Assembly: GCA_036940085.1 (NCBI GenBank)
Contig: JALLBK010000270.1
Span: 1 to 39,057 of the forward strand
DNA length: 39,057 nt
Direction of reading: 5' to 3'
Source: Discostella pseudostelligera
Taxonomy: Eukaryota > Bacillariophyta > Thalassiosirophyceae > Thalassiosirales > Thalassiosiraceae
In this document: piece after piece, positions 1-10,943 of the stretch
How positions within the stretch are numbered: the first letter of the stretch is position 1
Layout of the letters: each line of letters starts with the position of its first letter
Program-made: the position numbers and the translations under genes
The notes under the pieces: generated by a model
The model's database searches: none
Told to the model about the DNA's origin: nothing
The model's input: only the letters and a program-made list of their open reading frames with translations

Positions 1-436
1 CAAAATCTATTGGAAGCACATGCTCGTAGAATTCATAAATATAATGTAGCATTGGACCGTAGCAAAGGCCTGTACAGAACATGGCGAGAATTCGTTGCGC
101 ATATAACCCCTCTGTTGGCTCCTCTCTAAGAGCCGTGTTGTTTTCAATGAATTGCGCGAGCATGTCGCCCAAAATAGATGAGCATCCGCCAAATATGCTC
201 TTGGTGAGTACGGGGTAATCATCTATTTGATGAGAGTACCACCCCACGAGACGAAGTAAGACACTTGGATTGCATGGTTCGATATGCTCTTCTTGTGAAT
301 CGACATTCATGGAATAATACCCGTCGATAGCTGGAGCATTGTCTTTGACCAAAATATCATTGTCCACAGTAGGCTGATCGGTGGCTGGAGGTGAATTCCG
401 ACGAGCAATAATCTCGTCTTGAGCTGGCACTGCCAT
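1..436 (-). CDS. Mpv17/PMP22-family membrane protein, partial (runs off window start)
   Basis: An open frame of 145 codons starts at the ATG at 434-436 and is still open at base 1, so only the N-terminal part is present. It is a clear paralogue of the gene at 20342-21169: both start MAV, share PAIDGYYSM (S/A before it), VLTKS..GG.S.ILGD, LAQ.IENN and AQRIL.....LCYGP.LHY. The ILGD.LAQ..E and GPxxHxxY patterns are typical of the Mpv17/PMP22/Sym1 family, four-helix proteins of mitochondrial inner or peroxisomal membranes. No in-frame ATG lies just upstream. The substrate is unknown and the C-terminal family domain lies outside the window. Family assignment is by recognition plus the internal paralogue match. 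Confidence 0.75.
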   Translation of the reverse strand, partial: MAVPAQDEIIARRNSPPATDQPTVDNDILVKDNAPAIDGYYSMNVDSQEEHIEPCNPSVLLRLVGWYSHQIDDYPVLTKSIFGGCSSILGDMLAQFIENNTALREEPTEGLYAQRILAMFCTGLCYGPMLHYIYEFYEHVLPIDF

Positions 437-723
437 GAGAAGGCGACGATCCGAACATGAACTCTGCGGCCCTACCGCAAAATAATGATGGCAGGGTTTG
501 ACGTCGCGGCGTTGGGATAGGTTGATACGATATGACTTGGACTTTCAAGACAACGATGATAATAATAACATGATGTACTATTATTTTTTGTTTGCCATTC
601 GTTATGGTTACCTACGCATGGCTATGGCAGCCTCTGGAATATTTGGTCATGGTCGGATTCTTGTTGTGAATGTGATCCGTGGAGCGAGCGGTCGTTCTGT
701 AGCTTTCTGCCTTCTCGAACCAC
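437..723. other. Spacer, no gene seen
   Basis: Upstream flank of the partial Mpv17-like gene. Short open frames exist on both strands but have no recognisable protein character. Confidence 0.5.
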
Positions 724-918
724 TTACATTTGGAGAAATTTAGGGATCATTCGGCGAGGAATGTGCGGACAAAAGGCGTAAAGATCGTCGCCAAACTTGA
801 GTAGGCCGAAATTTTGTTTCCTTTCAATGTCTTCTTCCTTCTCGATGTGAGAAGAAAATTGTCGAACTGGAAAAGTCCATTTAGGATCTAGTAGTAATTT
901 CGTTTCAACGGCATTCAT
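724..918 (-). CDS. Small hypothetical protein, 64 aa (doubtful)
   Basis: An ATG-started frame of 64 codons reads like protein: mixed hydrophobic and charged residues (DPKWTFPVRQF, FGDDLYAFCPHIPRRMIPKF) with balanced codon use, unlike the neighbouring frames. I do not recognise it and see no membrane segment or signal. It could be a real small gene, the last exon of a gene whose upstream exons I cannot find, or a relic. It sits alone between the Mpv17-like gene and a repeat-bearing spacer. Confidence 0.3.
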   Translation of the reverse strand: MNAVETKLLLDPKWTFPVRQFSSHIEKEEDIERKQNFGLLKFGDDLYAFCPHIPRRMIPKFLQM

Positions 919-1750
919 AGGAGGAATTCAGTATGTACTTCAAAAGCCTCCCATTTTCAAGAAGACAGTGCGAGAAAGGTTCTTCTAAGAAGGCCCCGCC
1001 CCGCCGGAAGTGGCGGCAGCCAGACGAGAGGAGGGAAAGGTGCCACGTGTAGGCTGATGATGAGTGAGTCCACACTGTACCGCCACGTGTAATAGTTCGA
1101 TTGACCGGTGGATTCGACTCGACTGTTCGTGGTGGACTTGGGAGTGGGCGAGACCATAACTTCATCAATAACGGTCCGTTGCCGATTGCGATTGCGCATA
1201 AATGTAGCCCACATGATATCGATTGATTATTGTCGACGTGATGGATGGAATATGGAACAATGAGGGTACGAGTCGGCGTCGATTTTAGTTTCATTCGATA
1301 GTGGACTCGACTCGACACTCAATGACACATGGCAGTGAAATTCGGGCGAAATAACTTCATGAATAATAGTCCGATTTCGACCACGATTGCTCATTGATGT
1401 AGCCCATGCTATTGTTTATTGATGCCGTGACGGATGGAGAATGAAACGAAGAGGGTACGAGTCGACGTCGATTTTAGTTTTATAAGACGTTCAATGTCAC
1501 GTGCGGCATTCTTCACGAAATTCGAAGTGTTATCGATCTTGATTGATCATCAATTCATCCCAACATCCGAGACTTCTGGTTGATGATTATAAGTTGATTG
1601 TATGTTCCGATGTTGATTGATTGTACCCCCTTCGACAAATGCCGTATTCCTAGGTCAATGGCATATCTTGCCTCTCGCACCTCCAGTCTTTAGTGCACAT
1701 GCAATTATGCATCCTCCAATTGTCAATTGTCATTCAACATCAATGTGCAT
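919..1750. other. Repeat-bearing spacer downstream of hisB
   Basis: No convincing gene. It holds two CCACGTGT sites near 1043 and 1082, GC-rich CCCGCC-like sequence near 1000, the motif GACTCGACTCGAC near 1303, and a diverged direct repeat (separate entry). Several of these words recur in the spacer at 26091-26340. Confidence 0.6.
1151..1485. repeat. Diverged tandem direct repeat, two copies of about 140 bp
   Basis: Bases 1156-1290 and 1351-1480 align over most of their length with an offset of 189-195 bases. Shared blocks in order: ATAACTTCAT.AATAA, GTCCG, ATGTAGCCCA, GATTGATTATTG/TTTATTGATG, GGGTACGAGTCG.CGTC, GATTTTAGTTT. Substitutions and small indels show an old duplication. No coding potential is obvious in either copy. 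Confidence 0.75.
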
Positions 1751-3228
1751 TTAAACAGACAAAGTTCCCTTGCTGCTCGCAATTTGTCCCGCTCTCCTTG
1801 GATCCACCGCAGCACACATTCTCAGGGCCCTTCCAAATGCCATTGCCGTTGCCAACGCAGTTTCCAATACGCTTTTCCCCACGCTCTTCTCCACAATATG
1901 GACCGTTGACATACTGTTCATCACCAATGATTCAAGAACATGATCCAGCATTTCCACCGATACGTCGCCAGCGTACTCTTCCTCGTTGGGATTCGATGAT
2001 AGGGATACGTTATGGACAAGGCATGGACGATTGGATAGGTCCATGGTGACTTCCACTTCAGCATCTGTAAGCAAGTACGTCATGATCATATGAAGATGGA
2101 ATTATGTGTTCAATTGCAATATGACAAATAATACGTCGACTACAACAACTTACCTCCAAAGTTTCCCACCGCGCACCACATTCGATTCAACCCCGCCTTC
2201 GTACCTAAAGCCGTATTCAACACCTGACCTAACGCAATAGACACATCCTCACTAGTGTGGTGATCATCCACATACAAATCTCCATAACACTTAACTTCCA
2301 CTGACATTCTGGCCTCCCGAGCAAGGATAGATACGAATTGATCAATAGTGTCTATTCCTGTATTCACAACAATGGAATCCTCAGGACCTTTAGCAAGGCC
2401 GTTCAAAAGTAGGTGAACCAATATGGACGTTTCTTTCGTCGATCGTTCCAACTTGCCCTCACGAAAAAGTTCAAGGCTTGACGTGTAGGATTGACTCTCC
2501 AATCCCCACATGCGATTATATTCGATGGAGGTGTAATTGTTAGTGTTGGTCCCATCGATTAAATTTCGTAGTGCCCTTGAAAAAGCCTTGAATGCCGATT
2601 CCACAACATGATGTCCATTATCTCCCCGCACCTTCATGAGAGATATGTTGATACCCGATGATTTTGCTAGATTGGCGAAGAAGATTTCAACATGTTGAGT
2701 TTCCATAGAACCAATTTTGGAACGGCCCTTATTGACAGGATACTTTCCATAGGGTGGCAATGTAAAGTGCACAAGCTTTCCATCGACGACTTCTTCTCCT
2801 CCTTCCATCATAATACTACTGGATGCATTTTTCGTGAGTATGCATTCAACGAGTGCTTCGTCGAGTGGACAACAAAATCGACTAATAAGCTCGTTGCATC
2901 CTTCTGCTGCTGCGGGATAATCGAGCTTTTTCAATTCTCCCCCGAGAGCAGTTCCGACCATACCCATAAGTTCTGATTGATCTTCGGATTTGTATCGATT
3001 CACAGCCTCATACGCAGTTGGCGTGTGCCTATCGTCGTCATCACCATGGATATTCTGCTTCATATTGTCATTATCATTTGACGCGTAGACAGTAACAGAT
3101 ACACCAATCTGTGCATGACTATTGAGCTGGTCGATCATGTGATCGAAAAATCCAATTCCAGTGGAGATTGTGTGCGGGCTTTTGGCCGCGTCAATACACG
3201 CTACGTTGGTCAATATAAAGTTCGTCAT
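1751..3228 (-). CDS. Imidazoleglycerol-phosphate dehydratase, tandem two-domain fusion
   Basis: HisB-type enzyme of histidine biosynthesis (imidazoleglycerol phosphate to imidazoleacetol phosphate). Exons 2154-3228 and 1751-2064, intron 2065-2153 (GTAAGT...TTACAG), give 462 aa, about twice the usual 200-residue dehydratase. Domain 1 (about 1-235) has TGIGFFDHMIDQLNSH, PLDEALVE and GDNGHHVVESAFKAFSRALR (H206, H207, E210). Domain 2 (about 255-462) has STKETSILV, DDHHTSEDVSIALGQ (H323, H324, E327), DLSNRP and SSKG near the C terminus. The first HHxxE of domain 1 reads RYxxE (78-82), the second of domain 2 reads KSxxE (422-426), and the DHM of domain 2 is DTI. Family enzymes bind manganese with both HHxxE motifs at subunit interfaces, so the two domains look complementary. 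In-frame stop upstream supports the ATG at 3228; no targeting peptide is visible in this model. Confidence 0.9.
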
Positions 3229-4099
3229 GGAGAGAGAGAAGGAGAGGGAGAGGGCGGCTCTATGGTCTATGATGGTAATACGGACGGGCGGATTAATGGC
3301 AGGCGGCGGCGGCGGCGGTAGATGATGGTGAATGGTGGATCTCGCTCATGGCGGTGTGCGTGGTGGATGGAGGTGGACGGTGGAAGTTGTACCATCGATC
3401 GTAATACTTTCCTGCCAAAACATCCCAGCGATGGTCCTTCCCGCCAACACGTTCCCGCTAACACGTTCCCGCCAACACTGTCGCTAGGCTATGAAGACGA
3501 GAGAGATGACGATGATGCGACACTACTCTGTGCAGCCAGGTCTGTGCTCTGTGACTGTGCAGGATCGACAACAGCTGCTCACGTTTTATGTCCATAGACC
3601 ATAGATGACCATGACCCACGAATGTCCTCTCGATCCGGTATTGAAATTAGGTAAAGGATGAGAATTCATAGGGAGTGGAGGAGTCGCCAAGCTTTATGTC
3701 TGCCACCTAATAGAACACAAGGGGACACTCAACTACCTCCACAAGCTCAACAAGTGTCACGTTTGCTTAGATACTTAGGCTTTCTTCAAACGTCACACTA
3801 TGTCAGTGCTGAAATTTCAGGAATGTCACGACGTAAGCTATCTCGTAGGGAACGTTCAAACAGGTGGCGGGTTGTTGAGCAATAAAGTCGAGTGTTCAAT
3901 CGCTCAAGCCAAGCGCGACTTGGAGTGCCGTTCTATTCTTTCTGTGCCGAGTGCCGATGCATATCCTCTCAAAAAATATCGCTCTCTCCCACACAATCCA
4001 TCGACCAGCACAAATTTTACATCATTGAGCTTCTCACAGCACTCCATTCAAATTCATATGCATCATTCATCTTCATTCAACAATCCAAAGATACCGACA
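3229..4099. other. Divergent spacer between hisB (-) and the 4100 gene (+)
   Basis: About 870 bases. It holds a short GGC run and purine-rich stretch next to hisB, the triple CCCGCC repeat at 3438-3479, and weak frames at 3658-3885 that I cannot assign. The frame of the 4100 gene stays open upstream to 3800, but that extension looks like untranslated leader. Confidence 0.5.
3438..3479. repeat. Three tandem 14-bp repeats with CCCGCC core
   Basis: TTCCCGCCAACACG, TTCCCGCTAACACG and TTCCCGCCAACACT follow one another exactly, about 210 bases upstream of the hisB start. TTCCCGCC resembles an E2F-type site (reverse complement GGCGGGAA). Probable promoter element, by inference. Confidence 0.6.
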
Positions 4100-4546
4100 A
4101 TGACCAACACTACTACTAGTATGAAAGCACAAGCTGTCACCTTTTCGGTCTCCAGCGAGTTATACATTCTTCCAGCTGGCAAGCAAGACGGCTCGGCGAC
4201 ATGGTATTCATCCCAAGATAAACAATACTTTCGTCGATCAATGGTGTCAAGTATTAGAAAAGCATCACAAGAGATCGAGAAGTTACCACCAGGAGCAACG
4301 ATGACAAAGGAACAGCTGATAGATTGCTTAGGTATTGAGTTATTCATAACCAAGGGTGCTGCAAGAAGTGCTGCAGAAGTCAGGCGTGCGCACATGGATG
4401 CCATATTGTCCGAGCAACAACGCCAGAGACAATGCGGCACATGCGATATCGGTAGATTATCTAGTATATCTCAGCAGGGATCTCTCTGGACAAAGGAGAG
4501 GGCATTGAAGCTAGCGACGGGCTACGCCGCCTTATCGATGGAGTGA
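4100..4546 (+). CDS. Short hypothetical protein of a diatom-type family
   Basis: The ATG at 4100 gives 148 aa; the same frame is open further up, but the residues before this Met are low-complexity leader-like. The body has VTFSVSSELYILP, WYSSQDKQYFRRSMVSSIRK, a CLGIELFI segment, then SAAEVRRAHMDAILSEQ and a C-terminal SLWTKERALKLATGYAAL. This order (a W-Y-S..D segment, an R-rich helix, a short G-[IL]-E segment, a helix of R/A/E, and a final amphipathic helix) resembles short proteins seen many times in diatom genomes with no known function; that is recollection, not a search. No signal peptide or membrane segment. Confidence 0.6.
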   Translation: MTNTTTSMKAQAVTFSVSSELYILPAGKQDGSATWYSSQDKQYFRRSMVSSIRKASQEIEKLPPGATMTKEQLIDCLGIELFITKGAARSAAEVRRAHMDAILSEQQRQRQCGTCDIGRLSSISQQGSLWTKERALKLATGYAALSME

Positions 4547-4760
4547 AACGAGAAGTCATACTGACATCTCTCTGTCTTAATGTAACGCATATGCTAATCG
4601 GATGTGTAGAACAATTGTAACATTGATTCAACTTGAAGAAAAGATGCAATCATCCCGAAGCAGTAACTTCATAAATCAACGACGAGTGAACGACATGAAT
4701 GATGTGGTAATTGTCCTCGACATGCCTTGTCTGATGATAATGATGTGGTCACTGATCTCG

Positions 4761-6476
<1,716 letters not shown>

Positions 6477-8735
6477 ATGGCATTGAGTAGCATTGGTAGT
6501 GTCGTCTCGCAAGCACGTGGGAGACATGACTGCCAGCGCACTACTATTGCTATCACCCTAGGCTTGCCCATGCTCTTCTTTCGTCCCGACCACTTTGTCA
6601 TAAGAGCGCCGCGCAATGCGTCCTCTCGATGCCGTCACAACAACAACATGAAAAGATTGATCCCAGCGGCGGCGGTGTCACTATCGATGCACAAGGCGTC
6701 GACTTGCCTACCATCATCCACAGTTACGGCACTATCAACACCCCCCTTACAATTTCTTCACTCGTCGAGACTGTCGATGGCATCATCACCGGTCGTGATG
6801 TTCTATTCATCCTCAACCAGTATCAGCAACGACGGTGGCATCCCAACTGGTACTGACAACTTTAGCCGATACTCGAAATTTCTTGTCAAACACTCCAATG
6901 GCGTCGATGGAATGGGCCAACAGAGAAACGATGAGATAGAACAGGACGAAGCAATAGTATGGTTAGATAATCTCGGATTCGATAATGGCGATGATGAAAA
7001 TAATGTGGACATACTTCAACACTCCCATCGTACTACTCTTCAACCGCCTCCATTCAGTGTACTGTCATGGAATATACTTGCGCAATCACTCTATGAGTCG
7101 CATTATCAAAAGAGAAGAATCCAACGAGTGGCTCTACCCCTCACTCAATCACCAATTCAATCATTATTGTCGTCATCTTCCCATCCTCATCCATGGCCCA
7201 GGCGTCTGAAACGTATCATTGAAATACTCTCCCATTCAAGGTCGGACATTATCTGCCTCCAGGAATGTGAGATTCAATCCTTTAAAGATTTAGTACCTGC
7301 ATTATCCACCTTTGGATATGATGGTGTTGCTCAAGAGGATGATCGGATGGATGCACCCACCACTATAAAAGAAGCTACGAGACATCGCAATCCACGGAAT
7401 CATATTGTTGCCACCTTTTGGAAACGGAATATGTTTGAACCGGTTGGTCCAGCATCGGTACGGACACGTAGTTTGACGACTGTTTTGAGATTTAGAGGAG
7501 ATTATGGCAGTGACAAGGACACAGTATCATCAACTACAACGCGTCCTACTATTGCAATTGTCAATGTTCACTTGGAAGGAAATCCTCGACGGTTCTCTGA
7601 ACGTACTCGACAATTACAGCATGCCCTGTTTGATTTGGCAAACAGGATGGAACAAACTCACAACAACATGGACAAATCAACATCGTCATCATCATCTGAG
7701 GATCTTAATACACTCAATGCACTCATCCTCGCGGGAGATTTCAACTGTGAGCTCCAATCCTCGGCATGTTCCACCTATTTACGCATGGGTCGGCTCGGTA
7801 GGCATGCTGGACTCGGTGGCATACATGGAGAAGATGCCATTGTTTTACCTCCATCGTTTTTGGAATCGACGGAGGCTACCGAAGTAATACATCCAATTAT
7901 GGAATGGGGTACGCCTTTACCCGAGGAGGAAATGGCAGGTATTGAACCCCACCCATTCCGCCGCAATGGAATGACCAGTGCTTATCCCAAGTGGTTGGGG
8001 AAGGATAATGCACAGTCTCACTTTACATTCTGCAGCGAGTTATCGAAACGACCTGTACCTGGGCTGGATCAGATTTGGTTCTCCTCCATGACATTGAAAC
8101 GGACAGGTCTCAAGAGGATGTTTGTCAATGATTCCGAGGTATGGGAACGATACTTTTGTGATGAGAGTGAGATGGAGAAGTGGCGAGAGGAGGAACGACG
8201 AAAAGTATTGGCGACTGGTCTACCTTCGTTGGATTGTAAATACCCTAGTGACCATCTGCCGATTGGTGCGACATTTGATTGGAAATGGGAGGAATGCGAC
8301 GATGACTCCTCCTCGACATTGGTTGTAGGTAAGGAAGTCCGACGGCTCACTATTGTCGACTCCGAGGGAAACAATGTGCAAGGAAAGCTGGTGCAAAACA
8401 AGCCAAGGGTGCCACATCTAGAATTTGAGAATCCCGAGAAAGAACTGAATTATCTACTTGAGTATTGTCCCTATGATTCTGACGAACAAGAGTCGGCTGT
8501 GAAATATATTTTAAGTCCAATCAGCCCACCTTTATCCTTATCGTTCACGTCGAATGAAACACCTACCAAGGACCAAATGGAGCAAATTGAGGCACGACAT
8601 GCCAAGAAGGTTGAAGTGTTATCGACAGCATCATTGGCTGTTCGACCTTGGCTGAAGAAGATCTGGAAAGCGAACAAACAGCTTTGGAAATGGAATAGGC
8701 ACCGGCTCAAATACGAGGCAAGATTAGGTAGATGA
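6477..8735 (+). CDS. Endonuclease/exonuclease/phosphatase (CCR4/Angel/nocturnin-like) protein
   Basis: Intronless, 752 aa from the ATG at 6477. The EEP core runs from about residue 192 to 600: SWNILAQSLYESHYQ (N199), DIICLQECE (E263), VNVHLEGNP, ILAGDFNCELQS (D421, N423), LDQIWFSS and YPSDHLPIGA (H593). These are the metal-binding and catalytic positions of Mg-dependent EEP nucleases of the CCR4 deadenylase, Angel, nocturnin and PDE12 group, which act on RNA 3' ends. The first 190 residues are Ser/Thr/Arg-rich, could include an organellar presequence, and hold an acidic stretch. After residue 600 there is a C-terminal extension of about 150 aa with a basic, Trp-rich end (KKIWKANKQLWKWNRHRLK) that I do not recognise. 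Which subgroup it belongs to cannot be settled by eye. Confidence 0.88.
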   Translation: MALSSIGSVVSQARGRHDCQRTTIAITLGLPMLFFRPDHFVIRAPRNASSRCRHNNNMKRLIPAAAVSLSMHKASTCLPSSTVTALSTPPLQFLHSSRLSMASSPVVMFYSSSTSISNDGGIPTGTDNFSRYSKFLVKHSNGVDGMGQQRNDEIEQDEAIVWLDNLGFDNGDDENNVDILQHSHRTTLQPPPFSVLSWNILAQSLYESHYQKRRIQRVALPLTQSPIQSLLSSSSHPHPWPRRLKRIIEILSHSRSDIICLQECEIQSFKDLVPALSTFGYDGVAQEDDRMDAPTTIKEATRHRNPRNHIVATFWKRNMFEPVGPASVRTRSLTTVLRFRGDYGSDKDTVSSTTTRPTIAIVNVHLEGNPRRFSERTRQLQHALFDLANRMEQTHNNMDKSTSSSSSEDLNTLNALILAGDFNCELQSSACSTYLRMGRLGRHAGLGGIHGEDAIVLPPSFLESTEATEVIHPIMEWGTPLPEEEMAGIEPHPFRRNGMTSAYPKWLGKDNAQSHFTFCSELSKRPVPGLDQIWFSSMTLKRTGLKRMFVNDSEVWERYFCDESEMEKWREEERRKVLATGLPSLDCKYPSDHLPIGATFDWKWEECDDDSSSTLVVGKEVRRLTIVDSEGNNVQGKLVQNKPRVPHLEFENPEKELNYLLEYCPYDSDEQESAVKYILSPISPPLSLSFTSNETPTKDQMEQIEARHAKKVEVLSTASLAVRPWLKKIWKANKQLWKWNRHRLKYEARLGR

Positions 8736-8996
8736 TAATTCTTTTGTGCACAAATTTGCCGGGCGGCTTTAATTTTGTAAGTTCTCGCGTGGATAGCTGG
8801 TTGAATGAACTCGTCATGTCGATCAGCCATCTGCTATGTACACCTGAGATATAATAGTGTGTAAGCAGCATTGCACGGATATAATAGCTGCTAATGCTTT
8901 ACAATTAATAGTTGCCAACCACTCGATATTGCACTTTTACTTAAACCAACGGGGCACATCATCAATCCCCGGAAAGACAATTTCTTCTTCTTCAAT

Positions 8997-10573
8997 TCAC
9001 TTCTTAATGCGGAGGCTCGACTGGAGAGACATTGCCTCCTTCCTCGCGATAAACTCCACCGAAGGATCGACATAAGTATGACTCACAAACTTTCTCACAA
9101 TGGGCGATCCATGATTCTGTATCTCATCACCGCATATCTTCCCATCTTCCGAACAGGCAACATTGGCAATGGTGAAAGTTCCCGGCGTGACCCATGCGAC
9201 ATGATCTTCAATGCCGAGCATGTTCTTTCCAGCGGCAATCCGAGCAAAGCCCATTTCGCCCCAGTATTCTCCCCATGAGTTACGAATGATCCAATAGTCT
9301 TGGTTGGTATCAGGATCTTTCCCAAATCCTACAATGGAAACAATATGATTGGTGCTGGTCGAGGCCGATTCATCATCGAGAATACCACCCTCATAATCCC
9401 TTAGTGGATCAGCATTTATTGTCGTTGCTACCGGTCCACGAGCATAAATTTCCGCCTTGATCTTGTGTGCCCTATCCGCTGCGTTTCCAAATAAATCATC
9501 AAACATTCCTCCAATTTCACCATACTCGGCCACGGTAGCATTGGGGAAGTAGTCAAGTTCGACGCACTCACCACCGGAATCGGAAAATCCCGAGCAAGTA
9601 CGGCAGGTGTTAATGGCCGAGCATGTGGTGTCGACCTGGGGACAGAATCCTTCCTGGGATTCGGAGGAGCATGCAATGTAGGGTTGGCATCTGCAATTAC
9701 AATGTTAATTGAAGGTGGATGCATCCGAAATTTGAATGCGGAAGGGGGTGAAAGTGGCATCAACGTTCGACATGTGAGTTACAATAAAACCAGGAAATGT
9801 ATCAAAGACAACCAGCCTCCTCATGAATAAAAACACTCACGTCTCAAAGGGAATAAAGCCCGTCTCCTGAATAAGTTGATACACGCCCGTATGATAACCA
9901 CCATGACACGATCCTGCGGTACCACCACCACAATTCAAAACGTATTGAATGCTAAGAATAATGTCGTGTCCTTCCCCCTTGCGTGCAATCTTAATTCGAT
10001 CCATGAGGCTGGATATGGCTCCATGGGCCCAGCAGCTATTAGTTGAGAGATAACAATATGACGAAGAGATGACAGAGACAATCAGTAAAATGGAATGTGT
10101 TTAGAGATGATTGAACAGGCGCATCATGTAGAGTCGGGCATCAGAACGGGGTGCACCATGCACCATCATACCTGCCACAATAATGAGGAATGTGCTGATT
10201 CAAATGCTTCGTCAAGTACGATTTGCCATCAACATTGTCCCAGGAGAAATTGTCGGGAATATCTTCTTTGAACAAGTAGCTATCCGGCGGTGAAAGCGAC
10301 GACGATGATGTATAATGTGATTTGATGCGTGAGATGATTTGAGACATAAAGAAATGAGAATATCGAAAACAGAAATATCGTACAGCATATATTATTTCAA
10401 GATGAACAGCAGCACTACACGCCCTGAAGCGAGACTCACGTGTGGGGAAGCGGCGATACAATGTGATGCCTCTTGGTATGTCCTTCCATAATCTTGATCT
10501 CGTTCATGTACTCCTTCGCCACGACGGTGGACGAGCCGGCGGCGGCGAAGAGAAGAGGCGTGGTGAATTTCAT
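8997..10573 (-). CDS. Cathepsin X/Z-like papain-family cysteine protease
   Basis: Four exons: 10440-10573, 10172-10279, 9841-10035 and 8997-9690; introns of 160, 136 and 150 bp, GT-AG. The product is 376 aa. Residues 1-19 form a signal peptide (MKFTTPLLFAAAGSSTVVA), followed by a very short propeptide, as in cathepsin X. The mature part begins near KEDIPDNFSWDNVDG. NQHIPHYCGSCWAHG carries the oxyanion Gln, the HIP mini-loop that marks cathepsin X/Z carboxypeptidases, and nucleophile C82; NHIVSIVGFG gives H261 and IRNSWGEYWG gives N283. A Cys-rich stretch (CPQVDTTCSAINTCRTCSG) lies between. Probably lysosomal/vacuolar or secreted. It is divergent from the light-harvesting gene. About 90 residues follow the last catalytic block, longer than usual. 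Confidence 0.93.
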
Positions 10574-10943
10574 GGTTGAACAACTGGCGACGATGACGAT
10601 GACGTTGACGATGAAGGCGATGATAAATTAATGAATTGATCTCTCAAATGCGTTGAGAGGAGAATAATGGGATCGATGATAATGGGAACGTGGTGCATAG
10701 GCGGCGTCAAAGTTCGGATCTCATGGTGCCGCGGCAAAAGAGAAGTGCGAGGAATTTTTCTGTGAAGGTGAAGTTCTCTCTGGACACATTTCGTGAACGG
10801 AAATCACTTGTGTCCGATTGCTTCGCGAAACATCGCCAAAGAGACGACCTTGAACCTCGATCTTTGACGTCATCACCACCACCTTGCAGTTGTTGCACTC
10901 AAACACAGTCCGCTAACAACATTGAATGCCATCCAATTCAACC
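10574..10943. promoter_or_regulatory. Bidirectional promoter region, cathepsin / light-harvesting gene
   Basis: 370 bases between divergent starts. The main element is the palindrome TGACGTCA at 10865-10872, followed by CACCACCACC and a CA-rich leader. No clear TATA box. Confidence 0.5.
10865..10872. promoter_or_regulatory. TGACGTCA bZIP-type site upstream of the light-harvesting gene
   Basis: A perfect 8-bp palindrome 72 bases before the start codon. TGACGT is the known binding core of stramenopile aureochromes and of diatom CO2/cAMP-responsive elements, so light or CO2 control is plausible; binding here is inference. Confidence 0.5.

Noticed and set aside
905..1318. Minus-strand frames across the repeat spacer
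   Set aside because: Overlap the diverged repeat and G-box sites; composition is not protein-like.
3800..4099. Upstream extension of the 4100 gene to an ATG at 3800
   Set aside because: The added 100 residues are low complexity and unlike the compact body; the start at 4100 fits better, though transcript data would decide.
8069..8401. Minus-strand frame of 110 codons within the EEP gene
   Set aside because: Antisense to a strongly supported coding region with conserved nuclease motifs; no protein character of its own.
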